Numbered from the stretch's first letter, positions 34,620 to 46,377 are shown. The stretch is DNA of 64,000 nt from Rhyzopertha dominica (GCA_025024175.1 QCXZ01000001.1:19468001-19532000), one strand, 5' to 3'. Notes: a model not told the origin generated them from the letters alone. Translations and numbers: made by a program.

Positions 34620-35890
34620 TTAGTATATGTACCGTTTTTGTCAATATTAGATATACCTATATGTCGTAGTAATATTAATTAGTAGTACTTTTTATATATT
34701 TTTTTCATTTATAGCCTTATAACCGCTCCTACCCACAAATAAATTCTAGACGAAAAGACTGAACTAAAGGAATACTTATAAAAACGCACACAAGTGAAAA
34801 TCATAAAAAGGGACCCAATTAAAGAAATAGTTCTGTTTTAATGGTAAGTACAGCTTGCATATTATTATATCTTTATAAAAAGCGTAGAATACTAACATGA
34901 TAATCGCTATTTTTACTATCATGCGCTAATACCGTCAATCAGTCAGAAAATAGTCTTTGATTTCTGGAAAGGGTCATTGACAACGGTCGGTCATAAGCCA
35001 GTAAAAACGACTATCCGCCATCGGAGGTGGGTCCGTGGTATCCAATTGAAAGAAAGCAATGTCAGGTAACTTGACGTCCATTATGGGGTGGGCCTGTTAA
35101 ACCAGCGCTTAACGCTCGACCAGTGATAGCCGCCGTTCATTATGCATGGTGTGGATCCGATTACAGCGGATTTCGCTCAACGCTGCCAAGCATCTCATAT
35201 TTGTCCGGCAAAAAGGAATTTTTTCAAAGTCGTCGGCAATGTAAAGTACCACATAGCTGTTTGCGTTGTTTGACCTCTAGCATGATTTCTTTCATAATAT
35301 TCAGCTGTTTTTATGACTTATTACTTAGATAAGGGACGCTTACATGAATACATAGTTAAAGCAATGACAAGATTTTGCGATAAATGCCTTTCCACAGGCT
35401 ACGGATGGCTTCTTTTTAGGAAGTGATACGCATTGTGGCAGCTAGGTGGCTTTGTCATTATGCCAGACAGATGGCATTGCCATCTAAATTATACCGTGCT
35501 GTCTGCACTAGACCTAATGTTGGTTGCATTTTAAACATAGTTGTCTTCGACATTTTCAGCTGTTTTGATGACTTATCACTTAAATAAGGAATGCCTACAC
35601 GATTTTGCGATAAAATACCTTTCCACAGAACTCATTATTTTAAACATAGTTATCTTCGAGATTTAGCCCCATCCTTATGTTGCCAAGCGTATTCATGTCT
35701 TCCCGACAATTTTCAAAGAAATATTAAATTATACCGTGCTGTCTGCCATATCAATCAACCTGATGTTTATTAAGACGTCTCCCCCCCCCCCTCCCTTTTC
35801 TCTAAATTAAGTTGAAAAATATATATGAAGAAAAAATAAAACAACTTGCTATTTGTACAAGTATTTATTAAAGGTATAAAATATTTTTCG
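34620..35890. repeat. Non-coding Polinton segment with local duplications
   Basis: Direct repeats are visible. The block 35302-35342 (TTCAGCTGTTTTTATGACTT) recurs at 35557-35599. TTTTGCGATAAA..CCTTTCCACAG recurs at about 35373 and 35608. AAATTATACCGTGCTGTCTG recurs at 35482-35501 and 35726-35745. A copy of the genome-dispersed repeat sits in the middle (35419-35466). Open frames at 35123 and 35591 have no recognisable domain. Confidence 0.55.
35419..35466. repeat. Dispersed repeat, copy 3 of 3 (inside Polinton)
   Basis: AGGAAGTGATACGCATTG, then GGCAGCTAGGTGGCTTTGTC, matches the copies at 7179 and 15604 outside the element. This suggests that a smaller transposon or its remnant lies inside the Polinton. 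Confidence 0.6.
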
Positions 35891-35897
35891 ATACTAA

Positions 35898-36098
35898 TTA
35901 CAGCTTTAAGACTTTGAGTTTTCTATCAATATCATACATTGATAAGTCAGCCTTGAGCTTGCTGATATTCTTAATTAAACGCTCCAACCTCATACCAATA
36001 TTGATGCTATGGCGTTGTAAAGGAATTCTATGCATATTGGAGGCTCGTGGAAGTCGTGTAGTATATCTTCCGTCACTTGTCACTTGTTTTGGATACAT
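35898..36098 (-). CDS. Small basic hypothetical protein
   Basis: The 66-codon frame encodes a basic protein with an amphipathic, probably helical C-terminal half (MRLERLIKNISKLKADLSMY). It starts immediately beside the trinucleotide repeat at 36109, with the repeat lying upstream. It has no recognised domain. Codon composition is plausible, but the short length keeps confidence low. It could also be the last exon of a spliced minus-strand gene. Confidence 0.3.
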   Translation of the reverse strand: MYPKQVTSDGRYTTRLPRASNMHRIPLQRHSINIGMRLERLIKNISKLKADLSMYDIDRKLKVLKL

Positions 36099-36108
36099 CT
36101 AGTGGAGC

Positions 36109-36264
<156 letters not shown>

Positions 36265-36443
36265 TAAAAAGTAGACTGGCTTACCGCTTTCGATGTGGAG
36301 AGCGTCTGTTTCTTACAAGAGAACGATTGCCAAGACTGATTTATCGCAAACGTGATGCTCTGTATTTCTATTCACACATCCTACCCCCACTCTTCTTTCT
36401 TTCTATGTAAATATAGTTTATATTTTGAATTTCTTTCAGTACA

Positions 36444-39400
36444 ATGGCAAGCTCTAGTACTAAGCAAATGGAACAAGATCTTCCACCATCCAACAATGTC
36501 AAATTTTGTGCAAGTTGCAACCTGCATATCGAGCGTCGTAAATTTCCAGCACATACTAGAACAAACCAACACAAGAACAACAGCGCTCGAGAGATTTCCG
36601 ATGGCGTTCAAATAATAGATAGCGCTTTCAATAGCAGTTTATGTATCTATAGAATACTAAAGCCGGCTCAATTTGGAAATGAGAATTGCATCGACTATCA
36701 AGAATTCTTTCTTCATCTTAAGGACAAAACATTATCCATCATAACAGAAAAATTGAAAGATGATCCATCACTGAAAATTAATTTTGAACTATTCTGCCTG
36801 TTTGAGCTGAAGAAAGGCTATCAGGCAGACATAGAGAATCCCCAAATTAACAATGAAGACGTAACTTTTGATATCAAAAGTTTTAAAAGTGGACCGTATA
36901 CTCTGGTGACAACCACAACTGACTTGCAGCAACTATACCAAGGATCAGCAGAGAGAATTACTACAAGAGCTCTTGAATTCCAGGTATGTATATGCGATAC
37001 TCTAATACAAAATATCTTCAAGAGAATTTTTTTAATTAAAAAATTTTTTTTTTATTTTTTTTCAATTACTTCTCTTTTTTGCAGGAATTACAGAGCGGCT
37101 GGAGCTTAACGGACATCTTGTTTTTGGAAATGTCTACTGCACTGCACACACCATTGGCTGGATCTTCATATATACCCTTGCCTAAATGCGTCCAAGCCAC
37201 TAAATCTATAATTAATGTTCAAAATACCGATCATTATTGCTTTGTTTGGGCAATATTGAGCGCTCTTTATCCGCAGAAAACCAATGCTAATCGTGCTTCA
37301 AGGTATTTTCAATATTTTAACACCCTTGACTGCAGCGGTATGACATTTCCAATGCAGATAAGAGATATCCCGAAATTTGAAAAAAGGAACAACCTATCTA
37401 TCAATGTGTTTGGCTTAAGCTGTCGGGAAGATGCGAAAAAACAGGACATTGCTGAGGCCGAGACTGATGTGACTTCCACCGCAGATAACGTTTCACGCAA
37501 GAAGGAACGAAGAGACTTTCGAATAACTGGCCCGTTGCATCACTGCGTTACACGTAAGAGTAAACACGTTAATTTACTGTATATAGAAGATGGTTCTAAA
37601 GGTCATTACTGTTACATTAGAGATCTAGCGAAGTTGTTAGTCGGACAGCTAACCAGCCATCGTTGTAAGCTTTATATATGTGATGGATGTTTATGTAGAT
37701 TTCAATCCTCCGAAAAACTCAAAGAGCATTTAGACTTGCAAGATTGCTCCAAATATGTTACCTTATTGCCCGAACCTGGTAAAAATGATGTAATTCAATT
37801 TTCCAATACTCATAAGTCCGTTAAGTTGGAGTTTGCAATATACGCGGATTTCGAAACCATTTTAACCCCTTTTGATACGGTGCAGTGCAATGCTGAAAGT
37901 AAATTCGTAATGAATACAGCAGTCCATTTTGCCCACAGTTTTGCATATCAAATAAAATGCAGCTACGACGAGTCGCTTTCAACTCTTAGAATATATCGCG
38001 GTGAAAACTGTGCTCTAACGTTTATAAAAATGCTAATCGATGACGTGAGAGGTATCTTCACAAAACATCTCTTTAAGAATGAGCCAATGACACCGCTTAC
38101 ACAGGAAGAGATTTCGAAGATTAGGGATACCACTCGATGTTACATGTGTAATGGTGATTTTCCATCAGATAATGGAGATATATCTCTAAGGCCCGTGAAG
38201 GATCACAGCCATGCAAGCTCTTTATTCAGAGGTGTCGCTCATTCAAAATGTAATTTAGCTAGCAGGACGCCAAAAATGATACCGGTTATAATACACAATC
38301 TATCCGCATATGACTGTCATCTGTTTGTAAAGGAATTAGCTCTTTCGCCCCTAATCGAAAAAATCAAAGTTATAGGGCTAACGAAGGAAAAATATATAGC
38401 TGTGGATGTAAAAATAGCGGTAATGGGAAATAAGACGGATGCGAAAGAAAACAAAAAGTACAGCCCACATGTAAGTTATGTAACAATACGCTTCTTGGAC
38501 AGCTATAGATTTATGGCGAGCAGTTTGGCTGAGTTGGTTAGCTATTTGGATGATGATCAGTTCACAGAGACACGTAGATACTTCGATTCGGAGGACAAGT
38601 TTCAGCTCATGAAGCGAAAAGGTATTTTTTGTTACGAATATGTTGACTCGCTTGAGAAATTGAGTACAACCAAAAGTCTGCCACCACGAGAGAAGTTCTA
38701 CAGTAGCCTAACGCAAGAAACCGTATCAGAGGAGGATTATTTACACGCGCAAAAGGTTTGGAAGGCATTTGATTGCCGAGATTTGGGGGGCTACTCCGAT
38801 CTGTATCTAAAATCCGATGTTCTGTTGCTGACTGATGTATTTGAGGCTTTCAGAACGAAATGTCTCGACGAATTTGGTCTCGATCCTGCCATGTACCTCA
38901 CATCTCCAGCTCTCAGCTGGGATGCAATGCTCAAATTTACGAAAATTAAACTACAACTTTTAACGGAAGTCGATATGCTCCATTTTATAAGAAAATCCAT
39001 AAGAGGTGGTATCTCAATGGTTTCGCATAGACACGCTGTGGCCAACAATAAATATACAGTAAGCGAGGAAAAAGAAAGAAAACCTTCTAACATGATGACT
39101 GATGATGACATCAATTTTACGACTGAATCGAATTCTTGTACAGAATCAAACTATCTAATGTACTGGGATGCAAACAATCTATACGGACTTGCCTTAAGCA
39201 ATCCATTACCACATGGAGACTTTAGATGGCTTGACAGTGCCGAAATTAAAAATTTTGATGTTATGAGTATTTGCGGGACAGATGGAGATACAGGATTCAT
39301 TATAGAATGTGATTTGGCCTATCCCAGCCATCTGCACGATAAACACAACGATTTGCCAATGTGTGTGGAAAATATTACTTCGCCTACGGGCAATATAAAA

Positions 39401-40429
39401 AAATTAATTCCAAATTTATTCGACAAGGAGAGATATGTTATACATTACAAGAATCTATATCAAGCGCTAAAACATGGTCTCATCCTCAAGAAAATACACC
39501 GAATATTGTCATTTAAACAGTCACGTTGGCTTGAACCCTACATACAACTTAATACAGTTCGACGCCAGCAATCCAAGAATAACTTTGAGAAGAACTTCTA
39601 TAAACTAATGAATAATTGCATTTTTGGAAAATCAATGGAAGCCGTAGAAAAGAGGAGAGAAATACGGCTGCTGACAAGATGGGAAAGTGATGGGAATAGA
39701 AAAGGTGCCTCCCATTTTATATCCAACCCCCGCTTTAAGAACTTCAGCATCTTTGATGAAAATCTTATAGGCGTCGAAATGCAGAAGGAACACATTTTAT
39801 ACGACAAGCCGATATTTATAGGCTTTTGCGTTTTAGATATCGCCAAGTATGTAATGTATGATTTCCATTACGACTTCATCAAAAAAAAGTATGACGACAG
39901 GGCGAAATTGTTATATACTGATACGGACTCCCTAATATACCAGATTCAAACAGACGACGTCTATGCGGATATTAAAGCAAACATCGATAAATTTGATACC
40001 TCCAATTATCAGGAGGACAACGTGTATGGCATTCCAAGGTGTAATAAAGCTGTTTTAGGCTTATTTAAGGATGAAACAGAGGGGAAACCGATGCTAGAAT
40101 TTGTGGGCCTGAGGGCAAAACTATACGATTATGTCTATAATAAGAACGTTGTCGTGAAAAAGGCAAAAGGGGTTAAAAGGTGCGTCGTAAAGAGGCTGAA
40201 ACACGATGATTATAAAAAGTGTTTGTTTGAGAAAAAAAATCTTTTAAGGAGCCAGTCGCTGTTTAGATCCATTAAGCATGTAATACATACACAACTTGTA
40301 AATAAACTTTGCTTATCATATAACGATGATAAGAGGTATATCTTGGAGGATGGTATTAGTACACTTGCCTGGGGCCATTATAAAATTAATAATATTAATA
40401 GCGATAGGAGTAAGATAGATAGTATGTAA
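36444..40429 (+). CDS. PolB: Protein-primed DNA polymerase B, two exons
   Basis: Exon 1 (36444-36983) joins in frame to exon 2 (37085-40429) across a 101-bp intron with donor CAG|GTATGT and acceptor TTTTTTGCAG. The product is 1,294 aa. It opens with a CxxC..H..H finger (Cys22, Cys25, His37, His43) and has a second zinc-binding segment (CDGCLCRF). The 3'-5' exonuclease shows DFE in YADFETIL (about residue 433), NLSAYD (about 584) and YSDLYLKSD (about 750). A Cys/His insertion (CYMCNGDF, then VKDHSH..RGVAHSKCNL) resembles an endonuclease VII-like zinc motif. Polymerase motifs are DANNLYGLAL (A), NNCIFGKSM (B) and YTDTDSL (C, about 1124). The enzyme copies the linear transposon from a terminal protein. 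All catalytic motifs are present. TTTCTTTCAG just before the ATG may be an acceptor for a 5' UTR intron. Confidence 0.95.
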
Positions 40430-40540
40430 GAAAGAAAAAAGTGTGTAGCCTGTTTAGATAAGTTTATTTGTTAAGTCATACATTTGTAATAACATTACAT
40501 TATGTGTAGTATATAAAATTAATAAATGTCTAAAATTTTC

Positions 40541-41479
40541 TTAAACTATATCGTTTTCATGTATCCAAGAGTTGTGCCCATCATCAAAACCCAACCATTT
40601 CACATAGACTTTATTATCCTTGGTCCTTCTTCGCAGCACCTTTTCCACTAGGTACACATTTGGATGAACCGTCTTCTGCAGCTCTTGCTCATAGAAGCAG
40701 CCCTTAATCGGAGTTCCATTCATGTCTTGCAGTAAGTATGTAGGAGGATCGGTTTTTTGTCGTCTGTAAACTTTAAAGTGCTCTGTCGACCAATTTGCAG
40801 TGTAAGATTTATCAAACGCCTGCTTGTGACGGCTAATACGTACAATATCATCCACATTAAATTTAAAAGATACTCTTTTCTTTGCAGGCTTTACCGTTGA
40901 AAGCGGCGTAATGAATTTAAGCTTAGTCGAATGCGTAACTTGATTGGGTTTCATTTTTATCGTACTATGCCAAGTGTCATTGTATTTATCGGTTATCTCT
41001 TGAAGAATCTGTTGCCATCGGTAGCTACCCTGGAGTGAGAATTGCTTATACAATTTACTTTTCAACGTTCTTATAACACGTTCTACTATGGCCGCCTTCT
41101 TTGAACTGTATGTGGAATAATGTAAAATATTAAGCCTTTCCAACAGTGCAGATACGCGCTGATTGTAGAATTCCCGTCCTTGATCAGTTTGTAGTAAACG
41201 AGGTGTATATCCGGCTCTTTTAAATATCCTCTCCAAGGCTTTGACTATACACTCGGCCGTCTTACTTTTAACGCCTTCCGTCCAAAGGAATTTGCTGTAG
41301 CAGTCTATTACGACTAATATGTATCGATATCCTTGGTTTTGCTTTGCATATGCTTGCATATCAGCTAGATCGGCTTGAAACAAATCTGCGAATCCTTTAA
41401 TGATTGTTCGTCGTCGCGGGAAATTCCTTCGTGCCGGCTTGTGCAACTCATCAACTAACTGCTTTTTTATTTCGCTCAT
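40541..41479 (-). CDS. INT: Polinton integrase with chromodomain
   Basis: The 312-aa protein has a retroviral-type DDE core: Asp37 in FQADLADM, Asp99 in LLQTDQGREF and Glu133 in AAIVERVIR. The last two are separated by 33 residues. A beta-rich segment follows (VSFKFNVDDIVRISRHK). The C-terminus from about residue 274 is a chromodomain (YLVEKVLRRR, then VYVKWLGFDD and SWIHENDIV), which could direct insertion to modified chromatin. There is no N-terminal HHCC finger, which is common in Polinton integrases starting with this NFPRRR region. It inserts the linear copy and creates the 6-bp target duplication. This copy is intact; the copy on the far side of the gap is frameshifted. Confidence 0.95.
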   Translation of the reverse strand: MSEIKKQLVDELHKPARRNFPRRRTIIKGFADLFQADLADMQAYAKQNQGYRYILVVIDCYSKFLWTEGVKSKTAECIVKALERIFKRAGYTPRLLQTDQGREFYNQRVSALLERLNILHYSTYSSKKAAIVERVIRTLKSKLYKQFSLQGSYRWQQILQEITDKYNDTWHSTIKMKPNQVTHSTKLKFITPLSTVKPAKKRVSFKFNVDDIVRISRHKQAFDKSYTANWSTEHFKVYRRQKTDPPTYLLQDMNGTPIKGCFYEQELQKTVHPNVYLVEKVLRRRTKDNKVYVKWLGFDDGHNSWIHENDIV

Positions 41480-41581
41480 CGCAAATTATCAGTCTCGCTG
41501 TTGTATAGATATGTTTTTGCCCTCATCCGTCAAAAAATACTATTTCACAACTGTTTATGAATGTCCTTATATATCTCAATA

Positions 41582-42112
41582 TTAAAATAGAACATAATCT
41601 GGTGTTTCAATTTGGAATTTATGGCCTCTGTCGATGAACGGTGATGTGTCCTTATCCCCATCAATCAAAATATTATACTCCGCTATCAATGTGAAACTGA
41701 TTTTAGGAGTTAAAGGGTACTTTTGGAATTGCAAAGCATCTCCCTTTTTCAATGGAAATCCTTCAAACAGTAAATGTCTATCCTGCTCTTTTATTTCACG
41801 ACCATTTACGTATACTCTTATATCCCTATGCACCGTTAGACGTCTCACAATCATATCCATCACGATAGGAATATAAGGAATGTCATTTATGAAGTAAAAT
41901 CGCTTGTTGGTCCTTTCTACGCCTTCGAAATTTTCAATGTAGACAGCACGTAGACGCTTCTTATCGATGATCTCGGCCTCCATAACCTGTTTTATTTCAG
42001 ATCTCCTTGAAAAGGTAATATCGTCAAACGTTGAAGCACATGATGATGAAGAGGAATTTTCATTGAATTTCCTCTTACGTCCAAATTTGTCTATTGTGTT
42101 AACACCACTCAT
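41582..42112 (-). CDS. Uncharacterised Polinton protein, 176 aa
   Basis: The protein starts MSGVNTIDKFGRKRKF, has a serine-rich stretch, then a beta-rich domain (FYFINDIPYIPIVMDMIVRR; IRVYVNGREIK; PLKKGDALQF) and an acidic end. It lies between the integrase and the proline-rich gene, all on the minus strand, as one of the unassigned genes of the capsid/packaging cluster. No function is recognised; a structural or DNA-binding role in virion assembly would be a guess. The equivalent in the second copy is frameshifted near 45290 and 45427, by one-base differences in short homopolymers. Confidence 0.8.
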   Translation of the reverse strand: MSGVNTIDKFGRKRKFNENSSSSSCASTFDDITFSRRSEIKQVMEAEIIDKKRLRAVYIENFEGVERTNKRFYFINDIPYIPIVMDMIVRRLTVHRDIRVYVNGREIKEQDRHLLFEGFPLKKGDALQFQKYPLTPKISFTLIAEYNILIDGDKDTSPFIDRGHKFQIETPDYVLF

Positions 42113-42150
42113 CTTTAAGTTTAACTGGTATAATATGAACGATATGCTGA

Positions 42151-42902
42151 TTAATATATGATACCACTTTCATACAATTCCTCTATTATTGACAAAATCT
42201 CATTATCATGACCCTTGTGACCTGCATTTTTGGAGCTATATAATAATCGTAGTCGATCAATTAATTCACTTGGATGATTCCAGTAAATATAATCTTTATT
42301 ATGTCCACGATGATATAATTTTAACGCTGAAAAGCGTCTCTTGCCATTAAGCATTATTTTTTTGCTGCTGTTCAGACTGCCACCTTTTTTCTTCCATTGA
42401 GGTGGTTGTTTTGGCGTTTTGGTTTTCTTTTTAAACGTTAGTGGTTGTGGTGGTAGCCTTCTAACCGACGAAGTTGTCGCGGTGGTCGATCTAGTTGAAT
42501 ATACCTTTTGTTGTTGTTGTTGATCTTTTTTTTCCGTTTCCGTGGTCGCATCATCTTCTGGCTCACTCGTTTCGCTCGTTGTAGTATCCGCTCTTGAAAC
42601 TATAGATCTAGATGGAGTTTCAATCGGCGATACTCTTCTCGGTAATTTAGACCTTGATGTGGTGGGAGTGTGTCTCGATGTGATTAAATATGGTGTTGCC
42701 GGTGTTGGCAGCGGCGGCGGTGGTGGGGTGTTATTATTTCAGCTTTCTTAGGTATTTTTAGCTGTTTTGTTATTGGTTCATATATTTTTTCTAATACCCG
42801 CTTGTCGGCAAACTGTCTCTGTTTAAAGATATTAAATTTTTTACGCACAGCTTCCGTTGCATCTATTAGTTCACGTTGTAACTTAAGTTCCGAATTCGAC
42901 AT
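42151..42902 (-). pseudogene. Proline/Ser/Thr-rich coiled-coil protein, copy A, frame broken
   Basis: The N-terminus (MSNSELKLQRELIDATEAVR, a probable coiled coil) begins at 42902. The C-terminus (WNHPSELIDRLRLLYSS, then IIEELYESGIIY) ends at 42151, but the two are in different frames. Breaks relative to copy B occur in the polyproline stretch (about 42718-42730) and in homopolymers near 42355 and 42430. The C-terminal motif, SELIDRLRLL..GH..EI.SIIEEL, is shared by many Polinton proteins of unknown function. The frame breaks differ between the two copies, so sequencing or assembly error is likelier than gene decay. Confidence 0.75.
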
Positions 42903-42977
42903 TTTATTTTTCAATCGTTATCGATGTGTTCAGTTTGTTGTCCAGCAGTCAAGTGATATATTCAACGATGTCATTTA

Positions 42978-43473
42978 AGGATATATAAACTTATCGAATC
43001 CCTTTCTATATCTACCATTTATCTATCGGGCTATCCTTACATATCACCAAAAACCCATGATCATCCTTCCAACATTCAGCACACATTTTCTGAAACTGTT
43101 CATACGTTACATCTGGTGAGACATGATCGTTAAAAATGTGACGCAAATTTAAGGAATCCACCCTAAAGCAAATCAAAGTGTTTAAATTATCCCTAATTAA
43201 TTGTTTCGGAACTTTTGAATATGTTTGGCATAAATAAAAACAGTCGATACGCTTATGCCGACCATAACTGAAGTATGACTGGATTATAGACTGCTTTTCA
43301 CACATAATGTCGTCGAATATGAAGACAGAGTCCGGTTCGGCGTTTGACGGTTCCACAATATCTTCGGCATTGCTGAACGTATATACCCCTAAGCCTTCGA
43401 TAGGTTCTAAAATTTTTTGCAGGTATTGATATTTGGGCTGGTATAATGACTTTGAATAAATATAGACGTTGGA
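42978..43473 (-). CDS. Packaging ATPase C-terminal part, copy A, cut by gap
   Basis: This copy encodes the region from before the Walker B box (SVFIFDDIM) to the C-terminus (FQKMCAECWKDDHGFLVI). It is truncated upstream by the Ns, so Walker A is absent. A one-base difference at about 43018 relative to copy B ends the frame early at 43012, instead of the counterpart of copy B's end. Conversely, copy A reads through the CQTYSKVPKQ region that is frameshifted in copy B. Confidence 0.85.
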
Positions 43474-43573
43474 NNNNNNNNNNNNNNNNNNNNNNNNNNN
43501 NNNNNNNNNNNNNNNNNNNNNNNNNNNNNNNNNNNNNNNNNNNNNNNNNNNNNNNNNNNNNNNNNNNNNNNNN
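43474..43573. other. Assembly gap, exactly 100 Ns
   Basis: A run of exactly 100 N is the conventional placeholder for a gap of unknown size. The same 3.3 kb ends on its left edge and restarts on its right edge. Confidence 0.99.
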
Positions 43574-43940
43574 TAAAAGGTGCGTCGTAAAGAGGCTGAA
43601 ACACGATGATTATAAAAAGTGTTTGTTTGAGAAAAAAAATCTTTTAAGGAGCCAGTCGCTGTTTAGATCCATTAAGCATGTAATACATACACAACTTGTA
43701 AATAAACTTTGCTTATCATATAACGATGATAAGAGGTATATCTTGGAGGATGGTATTAGTACACTTGCCTGGGGCCATTATAAAATTAATAATGTTAATA
43801 GCGATAGGAGTAAGATAGATAGTATGTAAGACAGAAAAAAGTGTGTAGCCTGTTTAGATAAGTTTATTTGTTAAGTCATACATTTGTAATAACATTACAT
43901 TATGTGTAGTATATAAAATTAATAAATGTCTAAAATTTTC

Positions 43941-44879
43941 TTAAACTATATCGTTTTCATGTATCCAAGAGTTGTGCCCATTATCAAAACCCAACCATTT
44001 CACATAGACTTTATTATCCTTGGTCCTTCTTCGCAGCACCTTTTCCACTAGGTACACATTTGGATGAACCGTCTTCTGCAGCTCTTGCTCATAGAAGCAG
44101 CCCTTAATCGGAGTTCCATTCATGTCTTGCAGTAAGTATGTAGGAGGATCGGTTTTTTGTCGTCTGTAAACTTTAAAGTGCTCTGTCGACCAATTTGCAG
44201 TGTAAGATTTATCAAACGCCTGCTTGTGACGGCTAATACGTACAATATCATCCACATTAAATTTAAAAGATACTCTTTTCTTTGCAGGCTTTACCGTTGA
44301 AAGCGGCGTAATGAATTTAAGCTTAGTCGAATGCGTAACTTGATTGGGTTTCATTTTTATCGTACTATGCCAAGTGTCATTGTATTTATCGGTTATCTCT
44401 TGAAGAATCTGTTGCCATCGGTAGCTACCCTGGAGTGGAGAATTGCTTATACAATTTACTTTTCAACGTTCTTATAACACGTTCTACTATGGCCGCCTTC
44501 TTTGAACTGTATGTGGAATAATGTAAAATATTAAGCCTTTCCAACAGTGCAGATACGCGCTGATTGTAGAATTCCCGTCCTTGATCAGTTTGTAGTAAAC
44601 GAGGTGTATATCCGGCTCTTTTAAATATCCTCTCCAAGGCTTTGACTATACACTCGGCCGTCTTACTTTTAACGCCTTCCGTCCAAAGGAATTTGCTGTA
44701 GCAGTCTATTACGACTAATATGTATCGATATCCTTGGTTTTGCTTTGCATATGCTTGCATATCAGCTAGATCGGCTTGAAACAAATCTGCGAATCCTTTA
44801 ATGATTGTTCGTCGTCGCGGAAAATTCCTTTCGTGCCGGCTTGTGCAACTCATCAACTAACTGCTTTTTTATTTCGCTC
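43941..44879 (-). pseudogene. INT: Integrase, copy B, frameshifted
   Basis: Relative to copy A (40541-41479), this version is split into a C-terminal frame with the chromodomain (43941-44354) and an N-terminal frame with the DDE core (44425-44856). An extra base at about 44436 (CTGGAGTGGAGAAT instead of CTGGAGTGAGAAT) and differences near 44820 break the frame. They are probably base-calling errors in an unmerged contig end. Confidence 0.85.
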
Positions 44880-44981
44880 ATCGCAAATTATCAGTCTCGC
44901 TGTTGTATAGATATGTTTTGCCCTCATCCGTCAAAAAATACTATTTCACAACTGTTTATGAATGTCCTTATATATCTCAAT

Positions 44982-45513
44982 ATTAAAATAGAACATAATC
45001 TGGTGTTTCAATTGGAATTTATGGCCTCTGTCGATGAACGGTGATGTGTCCTTATCCCCATCAATCAAAATATTATACTCCGCTATCAATGTGAAACTGA
45101 TTTTAGGAGTTAAAGGGTACTTTTGGAATTGCAAAGCATCTCCCTTTTTCAATGGAAATCCTTCAAACAGTAAATGTCTATCCTGCTCTTTTATTTCACG
45201 ACCATTTACGTATACTCTTATATCCCTATGCACCGTTAGACGTCTCACAATCATATCCATCACGATAGGAATATAAGGAATGTCATTTATTGAAGTAAAA
45301 TCGCTTGTTGGTCCTTTCTACGCCTTCGAAATTTTCAATGTAGACAGCACGTAGACGCTTCTTATCGATGATCTCGGCCTCCATAACCTGTTTTATTTCA
45401 GATCTCCTTGAAAAGGTAATATCGTCAACGTTGAAGCACATGATGATGAAGAGGAATTTTCATTGAATTTCCTCTTACGTCCAAATTTGTCTATTGTGTT
45501 AACACCACTCATC
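44982..45513 (-). pseudogene. 176-aa uncharacterised protein, copy B, frameshifted
   Basis: This is collinear with 41582-42112, with one-base length differences near 45012 (TTTCAATTGG versus TTTCAATTTGG), 45290 and 45427 that break the frame. The middle of the protein (IVRRLTVHRDIRVYVNGREI) is intact. Confidence 0.8.
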
Positions 45514-45551
45514 TTTAAGTTTAACTGGTATATATATGAACGATATGCTGA

Positions 45552-46305
45552 TTAATATATGATACCACTTTCATACAATTCCTCTATTATTGACAAAATC
45601 TCATTATCATGACCCTTGTGACCTGCATTTTTGGAGCTATATAATAATCGTAGTCGATCAATTAATTCACTTGGATGATTCCAGTAAATATAATCTTTAT
45701 TATGTCCACGATGATATAATTTTAACGCTGAAAAGCGTCTCTTGCCATTAAGCATTATTTTTTGCTGCTGTTCAGACTGCCACCTTTTTTCTTCCATTGA
45801 GGTGGTTGTTTTGGCGTTTTGGTTTTCCTTTTTAAACGTTGGTGGTTGTGGTGGTAGCCTTCTAACCGACGAAGTTGTCGCGGTGGTCGATCTAGTTGAA
45901 TATACCTTTTGTTGTTGTTGTTGATCTTTTTTTTTCCGTTTCCGTGGTCGCATCATTTTCTGGCTCACTCGTTTCGCTCGTTGTAGTATCCGCTCTTGAA
46001 ACTATAGATCTAGATGGAGTTTCAATCGGCGATACTCTTCTCGGTAATTTAGACCTTGATGTGGTGGGAGTGTGTCTCGATGTGATTAAATATGGTGTTG
46101 CCGGTGTTGGCAGCGGCGGCGGTGGTGGCGGTGTTATTATTTCAGCTTTCTTAGGTATTTTTAGCTGTTTTGTTATTGGTTCATATATTTTTTCTAATAC
46201 CCGCTTGTCGGCAAACTGTCTCTGTTTAAAGATATTAAATTTTTTACGCACAGCTTCCGTTGCATCTATTAGTTCACGTTGTAACTTAAGTTCCGAATTC
46301 GACAT
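45552..46305 (-). CDS. Proline/Ser/Thr-rich coiled-coil Polinton protein, copy B
   Basis: This is the better copy of the gene. It starts with ATG at 46305 (MSNSELKLQRELIDATEAVR), followed by a predicted coiled coil to about residue 60, a run of Pro residues, a long Ser/Thr/Pro/Arg-rich linker, a Lys/Arg then Gln-rich patch, and the conserved C-terminal domain (YIYWNHPSELIDRLRLLYSS; GHDNEILSIIEELYESGIIY). One break remains, in a T homopolymer at about 45927-45936, where the overlapping frames 45552-45968 and 45892-46317 meet. The order and domain layout resemble unassigned virion-associated proteins of Polintons. No enzyme motif is seen. Confidence 0.75.
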
Positions 46306-46377
46306 TTTATTTTTCAATCGTTATCGATGTGTTCAGTTTGTTGTCCAGCAGTCAAGTGATATATTCAACGATGTCAT

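Larger units (their letters stand above)
40174..43473. repeat. 3.3 kb repeated segment, copy A (left of N-gap)
   Basis: Copy A spans the end of PolB, INT, two uncharacterised genes and the C-terminal part of the ATPase. It ends exactly where the Ns start. Copy B begins exactly where they end, with a fixed offset of 3,400. Differences are rare substitutions and homopolymer-length changes. Confidence 0.95.

Noticed and set aside
43446..43829. Open frame reading through the N-run
   Set aside because: It exists only because Ns are translated as X. The right part is the duplicated PolB 3' end.
40541..44879. Two integrase genes in one Polinton
   Set aside because: The two lie in the 3.3 kb repeat that abuts the assembly gap, and the second has homopolymer frameshifts. 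A single gene duplicated by the assembly is the simpler reading.
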